Assembly: GCF_019399895.1 (NCBI RefSeq)
Contig: NC_091888.1
Coordinates: 2,202,501 to 2,266,500, forward strand
Direction of reading: 5' to 3'
From: Cardiocondyla obscurior
Taxonomy: Eukaryota; Arthropoda; Insecta; Hymenoptera; Formicidae
DNA length: 64,000 bases
Shown here piece by piece: positions 13,551 through 24,198 of the stretch. The position numbers and the translations under genes were made by a program. Under the pieces are notes generated by a model that saw only the letters and a program-made list of their open reading frames with translations, had not been told where the DNA came from and made no database searches. Position 1 is the stretch's first letter, and each line of letters starts with the position of its first letter.

Positions 13551-13658
13551 CATTTGGTGTTTGCTTTCACCTTTTCGACGTAGCCTTCCTCTGGCTACGT
13601 CTGGATGTTGCTTCATCCATTCAAGTAAAATTTCTTTTTGTTCCTGCGTTGTATTCAT
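13551..13658 (-). pseudogene. Lone first exon of a Myb/SANT-like protein
   Basis: Minus strand, ATG at 13658, 36 codons, then a donor (ATG|GTAAAT) at 13550. The peptide contains KEILLEWMKQHPDVARGRLR. This resembles the start of Myb/SANT-like DNA-binding domains that are abundant in ant genomes and in transposon accessory proteins. No downstream exon is recognisable before the MITEs at 13.1 kb. Either an orphan exon of a degraded element or a pseudogene. Assignment is from memory of the family. Confidence 0.4.
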
Positions 13659-14264
13659 TCTACAAATTAATTTTTCATAATTTAATGTATAAATATTATT
13701 GTAAAATATTATAAGTGATATAATATTAATATATGTTATATTATTCTTATATATATTATATTATTACATACTATTAATATTATTTTATATTATTTTTTTA
13801 CTTACTTATTTTGGATGTCCAAACTATGCAAACAATTATAATGTTTGACATTTAAATTAAACGCAAGCGCGTTTTTTTGTGCTTAGTGTACAACTAAATA
13901 AAATGTAAATCCCTAGATAAAATTGTATTTACATTTCTCACTTTTAACCATCTCGGTTGAGAGTGAAAATTTCTCATGTAAATTTACCTTAATTCTAGAA
14001 AAATACGAGAGGATTGGAGTTTACGTGAAAAATTACAACCTATAAATTTATCTATTATTTGTTATATTTTATTGCATAAATAATAATATATTATTTTAAA
14101 ACTATAAATTTAAGTCGGTTGGTGTTAATACTTTATTATACATTACATTTTACATGCTACAATAACATTTTTACAATAATAATTCATAAAATATAAATAT
14201 CACTATTCACTTTTCCTTTTTTCACAGCTCACTTTTCACTAAAGATTCATGATCGACCTCCTGG
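13659..14264. other. AT-rich left flank of the Polinton
   Basis: AT-rich, with an imperfect inverted repeat around 13930-14020 (TTTACATTTCTCAC against GTGAAAATTTCTCATGTAAA). The Polinton terminus should lie here, but I could not find a terminal inverted repeat matching the right side. Confidence 0.5.
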
Positions 14265-17200
14265 GTGCCAAAAAACATTTATACGGACGTTACGTGCACC
14301 AGGGTGGCGAGCACTAGTGCTGCTGACGGTGATGGTGACAAAACGACTGATGAACTCGATTGGCGTGAGATCGAGACCGCGTTCAAAAGTCGTATCGCAA
14401 CGGGTGTGGTGATAAACACAAACTATATATCGAGCCGCTGCGATTCCTGGAGGACGCCGGTAACGTGGTGTGCGAGCGCATACGAGACATCGTGCTTAAA
14501 AACAATTGTGTAAAAGTGAATACTGCGTTCAACGGTGAGTTTATGGCCGGGGACAAACGCGCCAACAAAAGTATAACCACGAAAAACTGAGATTTTTCGA
14601 GAAACGGATGTGCGCGAGTGGTACCGGCTACACGTTGTCGAACCCACGCTGGTTTCTCTCGAGGAGTTTCAGGAGCGTGACAGCGGATGGGCATTGTCGC
14701 GAATTTTGAACTTGATAATCAACGTAAATAAGTACAATCTGATGCGTGCGGGATGCTACGTTACATTGCCACGGAAGTTAGCCGCTAAAAAAAGCAGTGA
14801 TATGTGTAAAGTCGATGGACGACAAGTGTCTCGCGTGGTCGGTAGTGGCGGCTCTGTATCCCGCAAAGCAGAACGTGAATAGGGAATCGTCGTACCCGCA
14901 TTACACAACGGTGTTGAACGTCGAGGGTGTACAGTTTCCTGCGATTCTTAAAGACGTTGCGAGACTCGAACGATTAAACGATATCTCAATCAATGTGTAC
15001 GCCACTGAGAGATGCGGAAAAGAAATTAACGTTCTACTTGTACACCTCACTAACGAGAAGAAAGAGAAACACGTAAATTTATTGTACATACAACGCGATG
15101 ACAACAACGATGACCAAGAAGTAGGACACTTTGCGTGTATCAGTAATCTATCACGCCTCGTCAGCTCACAACTAAGCGGACGCGAGCATCGTAAATACAT
15201 TTGTGATCGGTACGTATAGTTTTGAATATTTCATTGATTTTTTTCTTTTTAAATTTTTTTTTTAAATATTTTATTTTAGGTGTCTTCATTACTTCAGTTC
15301 GAGCGAGAAATTTAAGTTTCATATCGTGGATTGTGGAACTTTAAACAACTGCGCTATACGACTACCTAGCGAGGACAACAAATGGCTCAGCTTTTCCAAC
15401 CACGACAACAAGGAGCGCGTACCGTTCATCGTATACGCCGATCTGAAGTGCGTGCTGCGAAAGATCGATCCACCGTCATCGCCGGAGCAAACGACGTTTA
15501 ATTACCAACGTCACGAAGTATTCAGCGTGGGATACTATGTGCGATGCTCGTTTGACGAGTTGCTGTCAAGATATGAATATCGTCGCGGACTCGATTGCAT
15601 CGAGTGGTTCGTTGAGCAGCTAGTGAAACTGGCTCATCGCGTAAAAACTATAATATTAAAAACCGTCCCGATGGAGACGTTGTCGAATGCGCAGCGCGAG
15701 AAGCATGAGAACGCGACAGTCTGCCACGTGTACGAAAGTCCGTTTGAGGTGGACGAGAAGCGTGTGCGAGATCATTGTCATTTGACCGGTCGGTATAGAG
15801 GTCCCGCGCACTCAAAATGTAACTTGCGATACTGCGACACGCGTTACATCCCCGTCGTGTTTCATAATTTGTCAGGCTACGACGCGCACTTTGTTATAAA
15901 GGAAATCACCACGGCGTATGAGGATAAAGTCGATTTGTTGCCGATAACGAAGAAGAAATACATCTCTTTTACGAAACACGTGAACGATACAGCTAAGGGA
16001 CAGGACTTGCGAACTGCGATAAAATTGCGCTTCATAGACTCGTACAAATTTTTGAACGCTAGCCTCGACAAATTATCGTATTTACTCATCAAAGATAAAA
16101 TGCAAATCTTGTGCGCTGAATTTGCGACACTTTCAGAGGAAAATTTCGATCTCTTGACACGAAAAGGTATATTTCCGTACGAGTACGTCAACAGCGTCGA
16201 AAGATTGGATGAGTTGAGCCTACCGTCGCGCGAATCGTTCTTCAGCTCGCTGACCGGTGACACGGTGAGTGAGACAGATTACGCGCACGCCGAGACCGTA
16301 TGGCAGCAATTCTCCGTTCGAACTCTAGGTGAGTATAGCGATCTGTACCTCAAGACCAATGTACTGTTATTGGCCGACGTATTTGAAAATTTTCACGATA
16401 GATGCGTCGAGAGTTACGGATTCGATCCCGCGCACTACTACACCTTGCCCGGTTTCACGTGGGACGCGATGCTCAAGCATACGCGTATTAATTTCGAACT
16501 GTTGACTGACATCGATATGGTGATGTTCGTCGAACGCGGTATATGCGGCGGTCTCAGTCAATGCTCCAACAGATACGCGCGAGCTAATAACAGATACATG
16601 CGGTCGGGGTACGACTCGTCGAAACCTTCGTCGTACATCGTGTATTACGATGTAAACAACTTGTACGGTTGGGCTATGTGTCAGCCGTTACCGTACGCGG
16701 ATTTTGAATGGGTCGACGACGAAGAACTCGCGAACCTCGACGTAGACGCGATTGCCGCGGACTCGCCCACGGGTTATATCCTTGAGGTGGATCTCGAGTA
16801 TCCTGCAAGCGTGCACGACATGCACTCCGATCTGCCGTTCTGTCCCACGCGAGAGAAACCACCGGGGGCAAAACATGATAAAAAACTTTTGGCTACGCTG
16901 TACGACAAGAAGCGATACGTCACACACTATCGCAATCTGCAGCTGTGTACGCGTCACGGTCTTCGCGTCAACAAGGTTTACCGCGCGCTGCGATTTACTC
17001 AGTCAGCATGGTTGCGCGATTACATCGAGCTCAACACGCGACATCGAACTCGCGCGACCAATGATTTCGAGAAAAATTTGTTTAAACTAATGAACAACGC
17101 GGTGTTCGGTAAAACGATGGAGAACGTACGAAATCGCGTTGACGTTCGATTGTTCTCAAAGTGGGACGGACGGTACGGTGTGGAAGCGATGATCGCCAAA

Positions 17201-18440
17201 CCTAATTTTCACAGCAGAAGTGTATTCGCGGAAAATTTGGTAGCTGTGGAATTGCGTAAACTCGAGGTGAAATTCGCTAAGCCGATATACGTTGGTATGT
17301 CCATACTCGACATATTTAAGGAGTGCTTGTACGAGTTTCATCACGAGTATATGTTATCAACTTTTGAAGACAAATGTAGCGTCATGTATACCGACACGGA
17401 CAGTCTCGTGTACAGTGACCGGCAATAATGGCCTGTCGCACTGCGGCGACGGCGGCTCCCGCGCGTGAGGTGGGGTAGTGTGCGTGAGGCTTCACCGCGG
17501 ATCGCGTACGTGAGGCAGGGAACGCCGAAAGGAGCGAGAGGACGGGGGAAAATTTGGTGGGGGGCGTTCTCATGCTCTCTCTCGCTCGCGACCCGTGCGT
17601 GTGAGAGAGAAAGCATAAGTGAACGCTAAGGAATTATTATAGGCGCACCTTCGCTCTCTCGCTTGCACGCGTTCGTGTTTATACGGGTAGACAAGGATAG
17701 AAGTATATCGCAAGAGTACGCTATTAATTCTAGCGTATACTTTAAGACATTTCGCGACTTTTAACAATCGAAATTAAATACTCATGTTACTTATATTTTA
17801 AATATATATTTTTACATTACGTATAATTTAATTTTGGGATAATTTTCGTTTTTTGTCTTGAGAAAGACAATTTTAAATGCCGTACGCGATCCGCGGTGAA
17901 GCCTCACGCACACTACCCCACTTCACGCGCGGGAGCCGCCGTCGCCGCAGTGCGACAGGCCATTATTGCCGGTCACTGTACAGCGTCCAGTGTGAGAACG
18001 TATACAAGATGATAAAGCGTGATATCGCGCGGTTTAACACGAGCGACTATCCACCTGATAACGCGTACGGTATGCCTCTCGCAAACAAAAAAATACCGGG
18101 TTTAATGAAGGATGAGTGCAACGGTGCGATTGTTACAGAGTTTGTCGGACTCAGAGCGAAGATGTACGCGATCAAGGTGGACGGTAGAAGCGACACCAAA
18201 AAAGCAAAGGGTGTAAAGAGCGGAGTCGTGGCGCGAACTATAACGTTCGACGATTATGTGAAGTGTCTCGAGAACGAGATTGCTATGACTCGCGACCAAT
18301 CGTGCGTAAGATCGAAATTGCATGAAGTGTACACCGTATCCGAAACAAAGATCGCTTTGAGTCCGTACGACGACAAGCGATATCTCGTGCCGAACTCGAC
18401 CAAGACCTTACCGTGGGGTCATTATCGCATATCTCGATAA
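14265..18440 (+). pseudogene. Polinton protein-primed DNA polymerase B, interrupted
   Basis: Replicative polymerase of the element. The N-terminal part (14265-15205) is spread over several frames, with shifts near 14430, 14600 and 14795; recognisable pieces include REWYRLHVVEPTLVSLEEFQ. An intron runs from about 15206 (GTACGT) to 15281 (TTTTAG). The main block at 15282-17410 has ERVPFIVYADLKCVL (exonuclease region), DVNNLYGWAM (palm motif), FKLMNNAVFGKTMENVRNR and YTDTDSLVY (catalytic Asp pair). Right after this motif a Tc1-type MITE (17413-17978) inserted with TA duplication. The C-terminal part continues in the corresponding frame at 17981-18440 and ends LPWGHYRISR. The gene cannot make a complete polymerase as it stands. 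Confidence 0.9.
17413..17978. mobile_element. Short non-autonomous derivative of the Tc1-like element, inside PolB
   Basis: Starts CAGTGACCGGCAATAATGGC and ends with the inverse GCCATTATTGCCGGTCACTG. TA is duplicated at 17411-17412 and 17979-17980. The ends and about 450 bp of TIR sequence match the 35968-39163 element, but the transposase gene is missing and the right arm is shortened. It could be mobilised in trans by the intact transposase at 37013-38065. Confidence 0.9.
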
Positions 18441-19066
18441 AACACAGTACATATGTACGCGGTATACATGTATGCAGTATACATGTATACATGTATTATA
18501 GATGTATTATAGATGTTATATTATAGATGTATTATACTTTCGATTGGTACAAGGTCTCTCGAGTAATTGTTAACATTAGCATATTTTATTGATTGTCTTC
18601 TTTGTAATACTGCTCGACCCAGTTGTGCCGGAGTTGGAGCAAGCATAGATCTTTACTTGATTCTATGTCATTACTTTGACTTTCATCGAATGCATACGTT
18701 TGCGATTTCTGCAAATATTGGATTTTTGCAGCTTGCAAATGGGTTGGATTGCACAAATGTGTCATTTTGTGTTTACGTTCGACACTTTAAATTTTTTCTT
18801 TTTATTTATTCGCAATTTATTCTGAGGTGTATGTGGTGTGTGAGGCGTTGATGGTTACTTATTTTTCTCAAATTTAGGCAATATTTTGCAGAACTCCTGA
18901 AACGACCGACGAACCGGTCAATTGCGATGTATTGTACAGGTTTTAGTTAGTAGTCGCGAGCACGCTCTTACACATGTACGCAGTACACATGTATGCAGTA
19001 TGCAGTATACATGTACACAGTATGCAGTACACATGTACACAGTACACATGTACGAAGTATGCAGTA
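18441..19066. repeat. ACATGTAY-rich tandem repeats around a short open frame
   Basis: 18447-18530 and 18968-19066 consist of degenerate ACATGTA / GTATGCAGTA tandem units. Between them is non-repetitive sequence. The next MITE abuts at 19067. This lies between the ends of the polymerase (+) and integrase (-) genes, where a convergent terminator region is expected. Confidence 0.6.
18586..18765 (-). CDS. Unrecognised 59-residue open frame in the Polinton
   Basis: ATG at 18765, stop at 18588-18586; begins MTHLCNPTHLQAAKIQYLQ and ends HNWVEQYYKEDNQ. It is polar with no signal or membrane segment. I do not recognise it; it may be a small Polinton gene or the 3' end of a decayed one. Chance occurrence cannot be excluded at this length. 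Confidence 0.25.
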   Translation of the reverse strand: MTHLCNPTHLQAAKIQYLQKSQTYAFDESQSNDIESSKDLCLLQLRHNWVEQYYKEDNQ

Positions 19067-19444
19067 TACAGGGTGTCCCAGATCAGTGGACGATGCCGAA
19101 AATGATAGGTAGATTTAATCGAATTAAAACGAAAAGTCCTGTACCATTTTAAAAAATTTTCAATAGTTTTCAAGAAAAAAATTAATTTATGTACGCGTAA
19201 GAGCGACGAGGAAGCGTGGGCTGAGTGAGCGCGACAGACGACGGTGCCATTTCTAGTCATTCGCCTGTCGCGCTCACTCACGCGCAGCTTTCTTGTCGCT
19301 CTTACGCTTATACATTTAATATATTTTAATTTTTTTCTCGAAAACTATTGAGAATTTTTCAAAATGGTAAAGGACTTTTCGTTTTAATTCGATTAAATCT
19401 ACCTATCATTTACGGCATCGTCCACTGATCTGGAACACCCTGTA
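19067..19444. mobile_element. Foldback MITE with GCGACAAGGAAGC-type core, copy 2
   Basis: Ends TACAGGGTGTCCCAGATCAG and ...CTGATCTGGAACACCCTGTA. The central stem GTAAGAGCGACGAGGAAGCG pairs with the inverse near 19285-19310. It inserted in the intergenic region between polymerase and integrase. Confidence 0.85.
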
Positions 19445-19571
19445 TATTATAGATAAAATTATATAAATGAAGTAAAACATTGTACAATGCATACGTTTAT
19501 ATATTTTTCTCATTTTTATACATTTTTGTATTTAATCACACATACACATGTGTGAAATAAAAAAAATTTTA

Positions 19572-20531
19572 TTAAACGATGCTGTTTTTGTCGATCCACG
19601 AATTGTGCGATCCGTCGAATCCCAGCCATTTCACGTAGACCTTGTCACCCTTCTTGCGCAGAACCTTCTCCACCAGATACACGTCCGAATGCGTCGCGCG
19701 GCGCAACTCGTGCTCGTAGAAAGCTCCGGATATAGCCTCGCCGCGATAATCCTCCAGTAGATAGGTAGCTGGATTGGTTTGCTGCACTTTGACGATCGTG
19801 AAAACCTCGGTGGTCCAATTCGGAGTGTATCCCTTTTCGAAAATCATTTTAAACTTGCTCACGCGTACTTTATTACCGACCCTAAATTTGGCCGGAGCGG
19901 CTATTTTTATAGCGCTGTACACGGTGCCGAGGAGTTTCTTGGCGATCTCAGGTGTCACGTCGACGGGCCGCATGCCGATCGTTCGGTGCTTGCGCCTATT
20001 GTACTCGTCTACGAGACGCGGTAGCGCGTCGAACCACTCGTAATTGCCGTTGAGTGTAAACATCTTTCACATGGCGTTTTTAAGCGTGCGATTGAATTGC
20101 TCGACTACTGACGCCTTCATCACCGAGTATGTTAAGTAATGATTGACACCGCGTTTTGCGAAGAGCCGTTGTACGTCGGCGTTGTAAAACTCCTTTCCCA
20201 TATCAGTTTGCAAATTTTTCGGACATCGCCTGCTCTTTCGCATCAACTCCGCTAAAGCGTCAGCCGTTTCGCTGCCGCCTTTATTCTTGAGGGGTATCGC
20301 CCACGCATACTTGTCGAGTACGTTGATGACGGTGAGAATGTAACGGTAACCTCGGTTGAAACGCGCGTACGGTTGCATCTCGACGATATCAGCCTGCCAC
20401 AAATCGTTGTATCCCTTGGCCACGACGCGTCTTCGCGGAAAATTTCTTTTCGCCGGGGCGTGTAACTCGTCGACGAGTCGCCTCCTCTCAGGACCCGTGT
20501 CGTTAGACTTGCGTGATCTAGACATGGTCAA
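19572..20531 (-). pseudogene. Polinton retroviral-type integrase with chromodomain, one in-frame stop
   Basis: DDE integrase that inserts the element into host DNA. Catalytic residues are visible in WQADIVEM (Asp), NLQTDMGKEFY (Asp) and SVVEQFNRTLK (Glu). The frame from 20531 is stopped by TGA at 20066-20064 and continues in the same frame to 19572. The C-terminus (VYLVEKVLRKKGDKVYVKWL...WIDKNSIV) is a chromodomain, typical of Polinton integrases and likely to read histone marks at the target. The N-terminal HHCC region is not evident; the start at 20531 or just inside is uncertain. Apart from the stop, the protein is well preserved. Confidence 0.88.
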
Positions 20532-20578
20532 TCACGTCTTGCGGCACGCCGATTCTGTCGCTTGATTCCTCCAGTCGC

Positions 20579-22040
20579 TTAATTTATAATCAAACCAGCC
20601 TCACGCAGTTCCTCGATAATTGACAGAATTTCGTTGTCGTGAGCGTTGTGACCGGCTCGACGCGAAGCATCCAGCAATCTAAGACGATCCATGAGCTCGT
20701 TGGGATCGTCCCAGTGCACGTAGTCGATCGCGTGATCGTTCAACGTCATGAGGTGAGGTAATCCTTTACCGGAACTTTTTCTTCTCGATTTCCTGGCCGA
20801 ATCGCCCGACATCAGCGGTGCAATCACCTTCATATACTAGCCTCTGTTACCCATGACGCGACCGTCGTCGCTGAAATCTTTTTTATGCGAGTTCGTCACT
20901 TCGAGTATGCTTTTGTAGTGACGTTTATCCGCCTCGGTGTAAGCGGTTACGTCGAGTACCTTCTTGAAAATCAACTCATACAGACCTTCGGTTCCAGGAT
21001 ATCTCTTACCAGCGACGATTATATCGTCGTTCTTATGGTCAAATTCAACGTGTTTGTTCCCGAGCATTACTTTGTTTGTGTCAAAGTATATACCGAAAAC
21101 GTCGTCGATATTTATTCTTTTGTCACCGCTCGCCGCTTCAAGGACATCGTTGCCAGCGATACGCTGGACCGCGGTGTCGATACGCCAGGTCGCGGCGTCG
21201 ATATGCCAAACCGCGGCGTTGATGCCCAGGGCCGTGGCGTCGACGAAGGTTCGACGTTTTCGGTCGTAACGTATGAATCGACGGTCGTATCACCAAATGA
21301 CGGATTAGCTACAATCGTATCACCCAACGTTGCCGATGACAACAAATCGTCAAACGTGACGTTTAAACGCCGTTCAGGTTTTGGTGTCGACCACAATCGT
21401 CGCTCCAGTTTCGGCGTCAAACGCTCCGATTTTGACTCCATTTTCGGTACCGCGATACTAGATTTCTCGACGGTCTCAACCATGGACGTAAGAATATATG
21501 GACGGAGTCTAAAATTCGGAACCTGCCTAATTCGCGGTAAGGGGGGTGTAGTACTATCTCTTTCTACAATAGAACACCGTCGTGTGTTTCCGCCGAATAT
21601 TCGATGGTTCCCGAAAGGCTAAAAATGCAATTCTACGTTTACTAACTTCGGCTAAGTTCGTTACAAAGCCGATAGTAACCGACAGTGTCCACTTGTAAAA
21701 AGAGACACTAAGCTCATTCCCCTTACCGCAAATTTGCCAAACCCCTTGCTCATCCACTTACTTTAGACTCCGTCCATATATTCTTACGTCCATGGTCTCA
21801 ACCATCCGTTTTAGAGGTTCGACGATGGGCTTGAGGCGCTTCTCCGACGCAATGTCGGCGTCGATCGTGTGACACGATTTGTGTCGGTTTTTATGGCTCG
21901 ATGTTTTATGCGAATCGCCTCGCTCGTCTTCTCGATCTCCGGCGTAATCTTTTCACGCTTGCGCACGTCGCGGTTGTCATCTTTCCCCGTCATATCGATC
22001 AATCGATTGTATCCCTCCGATCTGTTCTCGACAAAGCGTC
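20579..22040 (-). pseudogene. Conserved Polinton protein of unknown function, broken in several places
   Basis: Three blocks belong to one gene on the minus strand. 22002-21811 is basic and helix-rich (RKREKITPEIEKTSEAIRIK). 21472-21112 is Ser/Thr/Pro-rich with PRPWASTPRFGIS-like repeats. 21111-20579 carries DVFGIYFDTNKVMLGN, RYPGTEGLYELIFKK, a stop TAG at 20839-20837, then LPHLMTLNDHAIDYVHWDDP and HDNEILSIIEELREAGLIIN. The last block is a recognisable domain of many arthropod Polinton proteins whose function I do not know. Breaks: the P/hAT-type insertion 21481-21794, a frameshift near 21090 and the TAG. The upstream start is not defined. Confidence 0.65.
21481..21794. mobile_element. MITE with CATGGACG ends and 8-bp target duplication
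   Basis: Left end CATGGACGTAAGAATATATG and right end its inverse, ending CGTCCATG; TIRs are at least 33 bp, continuing to AGTCTAAA. GTCTCAAC is duplicated at 21473-21480 and 21795-21802. An 8-bp duplication plus CA...TG ends is typical of P-element or hAT families; the CATG start slightly favours P. It is 314 bp with no coding capacity. Confidence 0.85.
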
Positions 22041-22081
22041 TTCGACGACTGGTTGTCGCGCGATTTCGATAACCTGTTAAA

Positions 22082-22790
22082 TCAACTCGACGGTACTGCG
22101 AACACGTCGAATTTTCGCCTGTATCGCCCGTTGTCGAGCGGACTGTCCTTGTCGATCACCGCGAAACCGTGATCGCGTTGCCAGCATTCGCGACACAACG
22201 CGTTGAACTCGTCGTACGACATGTCGGCGTTGATGTGATCGTTGTACACGTGTTTCAGATTTGTTCCATCCTGTTTGAACAGGATCAGCAGATTCGCGTT
22301 GTCGCGTATTAGATGCTTGGGTATCCTCGCGTACGACTGACACAAATAGAAGCATTCTACGTTCGAGTGACGACCCATTGCAAAGTATTCTCTCACGGCG
22401 TCTTGCTTGTCGCACGCGATATCGTCGAAGACAAAGATCGAATGCGGAAACGCCTCGCTCGGCGGAACGACGTCGCTGTTGTTGGAGAACGTGAAATAGC
22501 CGATCTCGTCGATCGGCGTCAGCAGACGTTCCAAGTACTGATACTTGGGCTGCTGCAGCGACTTCGAGTACACGTACACGTTCTCGAAACGCAAACCGTG
22601 CGGACTCCAACAGACTGATCAGAACGTTTGTTTTGCCGCAGTTCGACGGACCGCACACGATTGCGCGCACGGTGTTCGGCAGCATCTCGCCGTGCCTGCG
22701 TTTTTTCTCCCCCTCGAGACTGTCCATCAGTCGTAATCTGTCGTCGCAATTGGCGACGCGTATCGTCTGCGGTTGTCGCACGAATCGCAT
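22082..22790 (-). pseudogene. Polinton FtsK/A32-type packaging ATPase, frameshifted
   Basis: The motor that would pump DNA into capsids. Walker A is GPSNCGKTNVLISLL in the frame starting at 22790. Walker B is SIFVFDDIACD in the frame 22594-22082. The two halves are separated by a frameshift near 22600, directly after the Walker A helix. The C-terminus ends RRKFDVFAVPSS. Length is close to Polinton ATPases (about 230-240 residues). It diverges from the plus-strand virion cluster at about 22869. Confidence 0.88.
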
Positions 22791-22868
22791 CTTGTCCCGC
22801 TGTACGGAGACAACCGCTTGCGCGCATATTTATAGGCGCGCGAACCCGCGAATAGCTCATTAATCGAT

Positions 22869-23150
22869 ATGTATCTCGCGCTGAAACATCCTCTTGACGT
22901 GTTGAACTTAACCGCGACACAGTTGAGCATCATACCAAAGGACGTTTTACTGCACGTCTGCGGCGATTACGTTCATCACGTGTGAGACAAACTTCCCGCG
23001 CACTTGACGGAAGATCCAGAGGTTCAAACCTACCGCAGGTGCCTCGAGCATTATAATCAACCCTGGCAAGAAACGCACATCGACGGACCTGCTCCGTTAA
23101 TCCGAAAGTGCGGCGAGTGTCAACGTCATCTACCGATTCGTCGGAAGTAA
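22869..23150 (+). pseudogene. Small conserved Polinton protein, one in-frame stop
   Basis: Frame starts MYLALKHPLDVLNLTATQLS and is stopped by TGA at 22983-22985. It continues in the same frame with HLTEDPEVQTYRRCLEHYN and IRKCGECQRHLPIRRK to TAA at 23148. A CGEC pair suggests possible metal binding. It lies head-to-tail in front of the PLA2-like gene, overlapping it. I believe this is a recurrent Polinton frame but know no function. Confidence 0.5.
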
Positions 23151-23823
23151 AGTGCTGTGGTAAAAGTTTGTTGAATCGCGCGATAAACGTCCTTCCCTTC
23201 GAACTGCACATCCCCGGTTATCAATTTTGCGGCCCGGGAACTCGACTGAAGGAACGCATAGCAAGAGGTGATCGAGGCATCAATCCGTTGGACGAAGCGT
23301 GTCGCGAGCACGACTTGGCGTACGCGCGAAGCAACGATCTCACAGACAGACACGCAGCGGACAGAGAGCTCGCCAAGAGAGCGGGAAAACGCGTTATAGC
23401 GAGAGATTCAGGCTTACGCGAGAGAGCCGCCGCAGCAGCCGTGTGGGCTGCGATGAAAGCTAAAACGAAAATCGGCATGGGTATGCCCACTACGACAAAG
23501 AAGAGATTGAAAACCACGAAAATAAGATCTACAGCGAGAAGGAAGGCAACGGTTCAGAAAAAACGCGTACTTCCAACGGCGAAGCGCGGTGGCATGCTGC
23601 CGATCATTTCGATTCTCGGTGCAGTCGGGTCCTTGTCGGTGGAGCTGCGAGTATAGCGAGAGCCGTAAACGAGAGAAGAACTGCGCGCGCAGCAGCCGGT
23701 GAATCCGGCGTACATCTGGCCCCGTACAACGGTGGACGAGGTCTCTCTTTCAAGCCGTACAGGTACGGCAGAGGTACGACTGTTGCGAAGAGAGGAAAAA
23801 AAAAAACGTCGAGCAGACGTTAA
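23108..23823 (+). pseudogene. Polinton PLA2-like virion protein, one frameshift
   Basis: The central segment has the phospholipase A2-like signature: PGYQFCGPGT (calcium loop) followed by INPLDEACREHDLAYARS (His-Asp catalytic helix). Such domains occur in parvoviral capsids and in arthropod Polintons, where membrane breaching during entry is the presumed role. A basic tail rich in Arg/Lys/Thr follows, then a GGAASIARAV-type glycine/alanine stretch. The tail shifts frame near 23630 and ends at 23823, two bases before the protease start. No ATG is visible; the first usable codon in frame is GTG 23108. The family is virion-associated and not a venom enzyme. Confidence 0.75.
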
Positions 23824-23825
23824 AA

Positions 23826-24155
23826 ATGCCCACGGGTGCGACTACGAACGTGCAATTGAATCATCTAGCCAGACGTATGCACGTTCCTTATTTCAGAGGA
23901 GTCTTTATGCGCGACGCCCTACCTACGAGTGGCGCGCGTACAAACGAAAGCGGCATCGTGAACCTGGACAACGTGACGGGTCCGGGGACTTACTGGGTAG
24001 CGTACGCCAAAAGGGGAGATCGCGCCGTGTACTTTGACGGCTTCGGTAATCTCCGACCGCCTGTGGAATTGGTGCGATATCTCGGAGTCGGCGTCTCATC
24101 GATAGAGTACAATCGACGATCCTATCAAACGTACAATCGACGCGATTACGTTTAA
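23826..24155 (+). CDS. Adenovirus-like cysteine protease, truncated and lacking active-site residues
   Basis: Starts MPTGATTNVQLNHLARRMHV and contains YFRGVFMRDALP, GIVNLDNVTGPGT and VYFDGFGNLRPPVELVRYLG. These follow the layout of Polinton/adenoviral maturation proteases, which cleave capsid proteins. Two oddities: where the family has Gly-Thr-His-Trp (catalytic His) this copy reads GTYW, and the protein stops after YNRRDYV, before the segment that should hold the catalytic Cys. The 109-residue frame is otherwise open. Either decayed or no longer a protease. It is packed tightly between the PLA2-like and penton genes. Confidence 0.75.
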   Translation: MPTGATTNVQLNHLARRMHVPYFRGVFMRDALPTSGARTNESGIVNLDNVTGPGTYWVAYAKRGDRAVYFDGFGNLRPPVELVRYLGVGVSSIEYNRRSYQTYNRRDYV

Positions 24156-24198
24156 AAACTGACGTCGCGACGCACTTCGCCTCAGTATCGCTTCAAAC

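Noticed and set aside
14901..17616. Numerous minus-strand frames opposite the DNA polymerase gene
   Set aside because: Shadows of the GC-rich coding strand; the plus-strand frame has all polymerase motifs.
23221..23517. Minus-strand 98-codon frame opposite the PLA2-like gene
   Set aside because: Hydrophobic-looking translation is the complement of a recognised domain; no independent support.
23108..23823. PLA2-like gene as a venom or secreted toxin
   Set aside because: No signal peptide, embedded in a Polinton virion cluster and followed by a basic nucleic-acid-binding-like tail.
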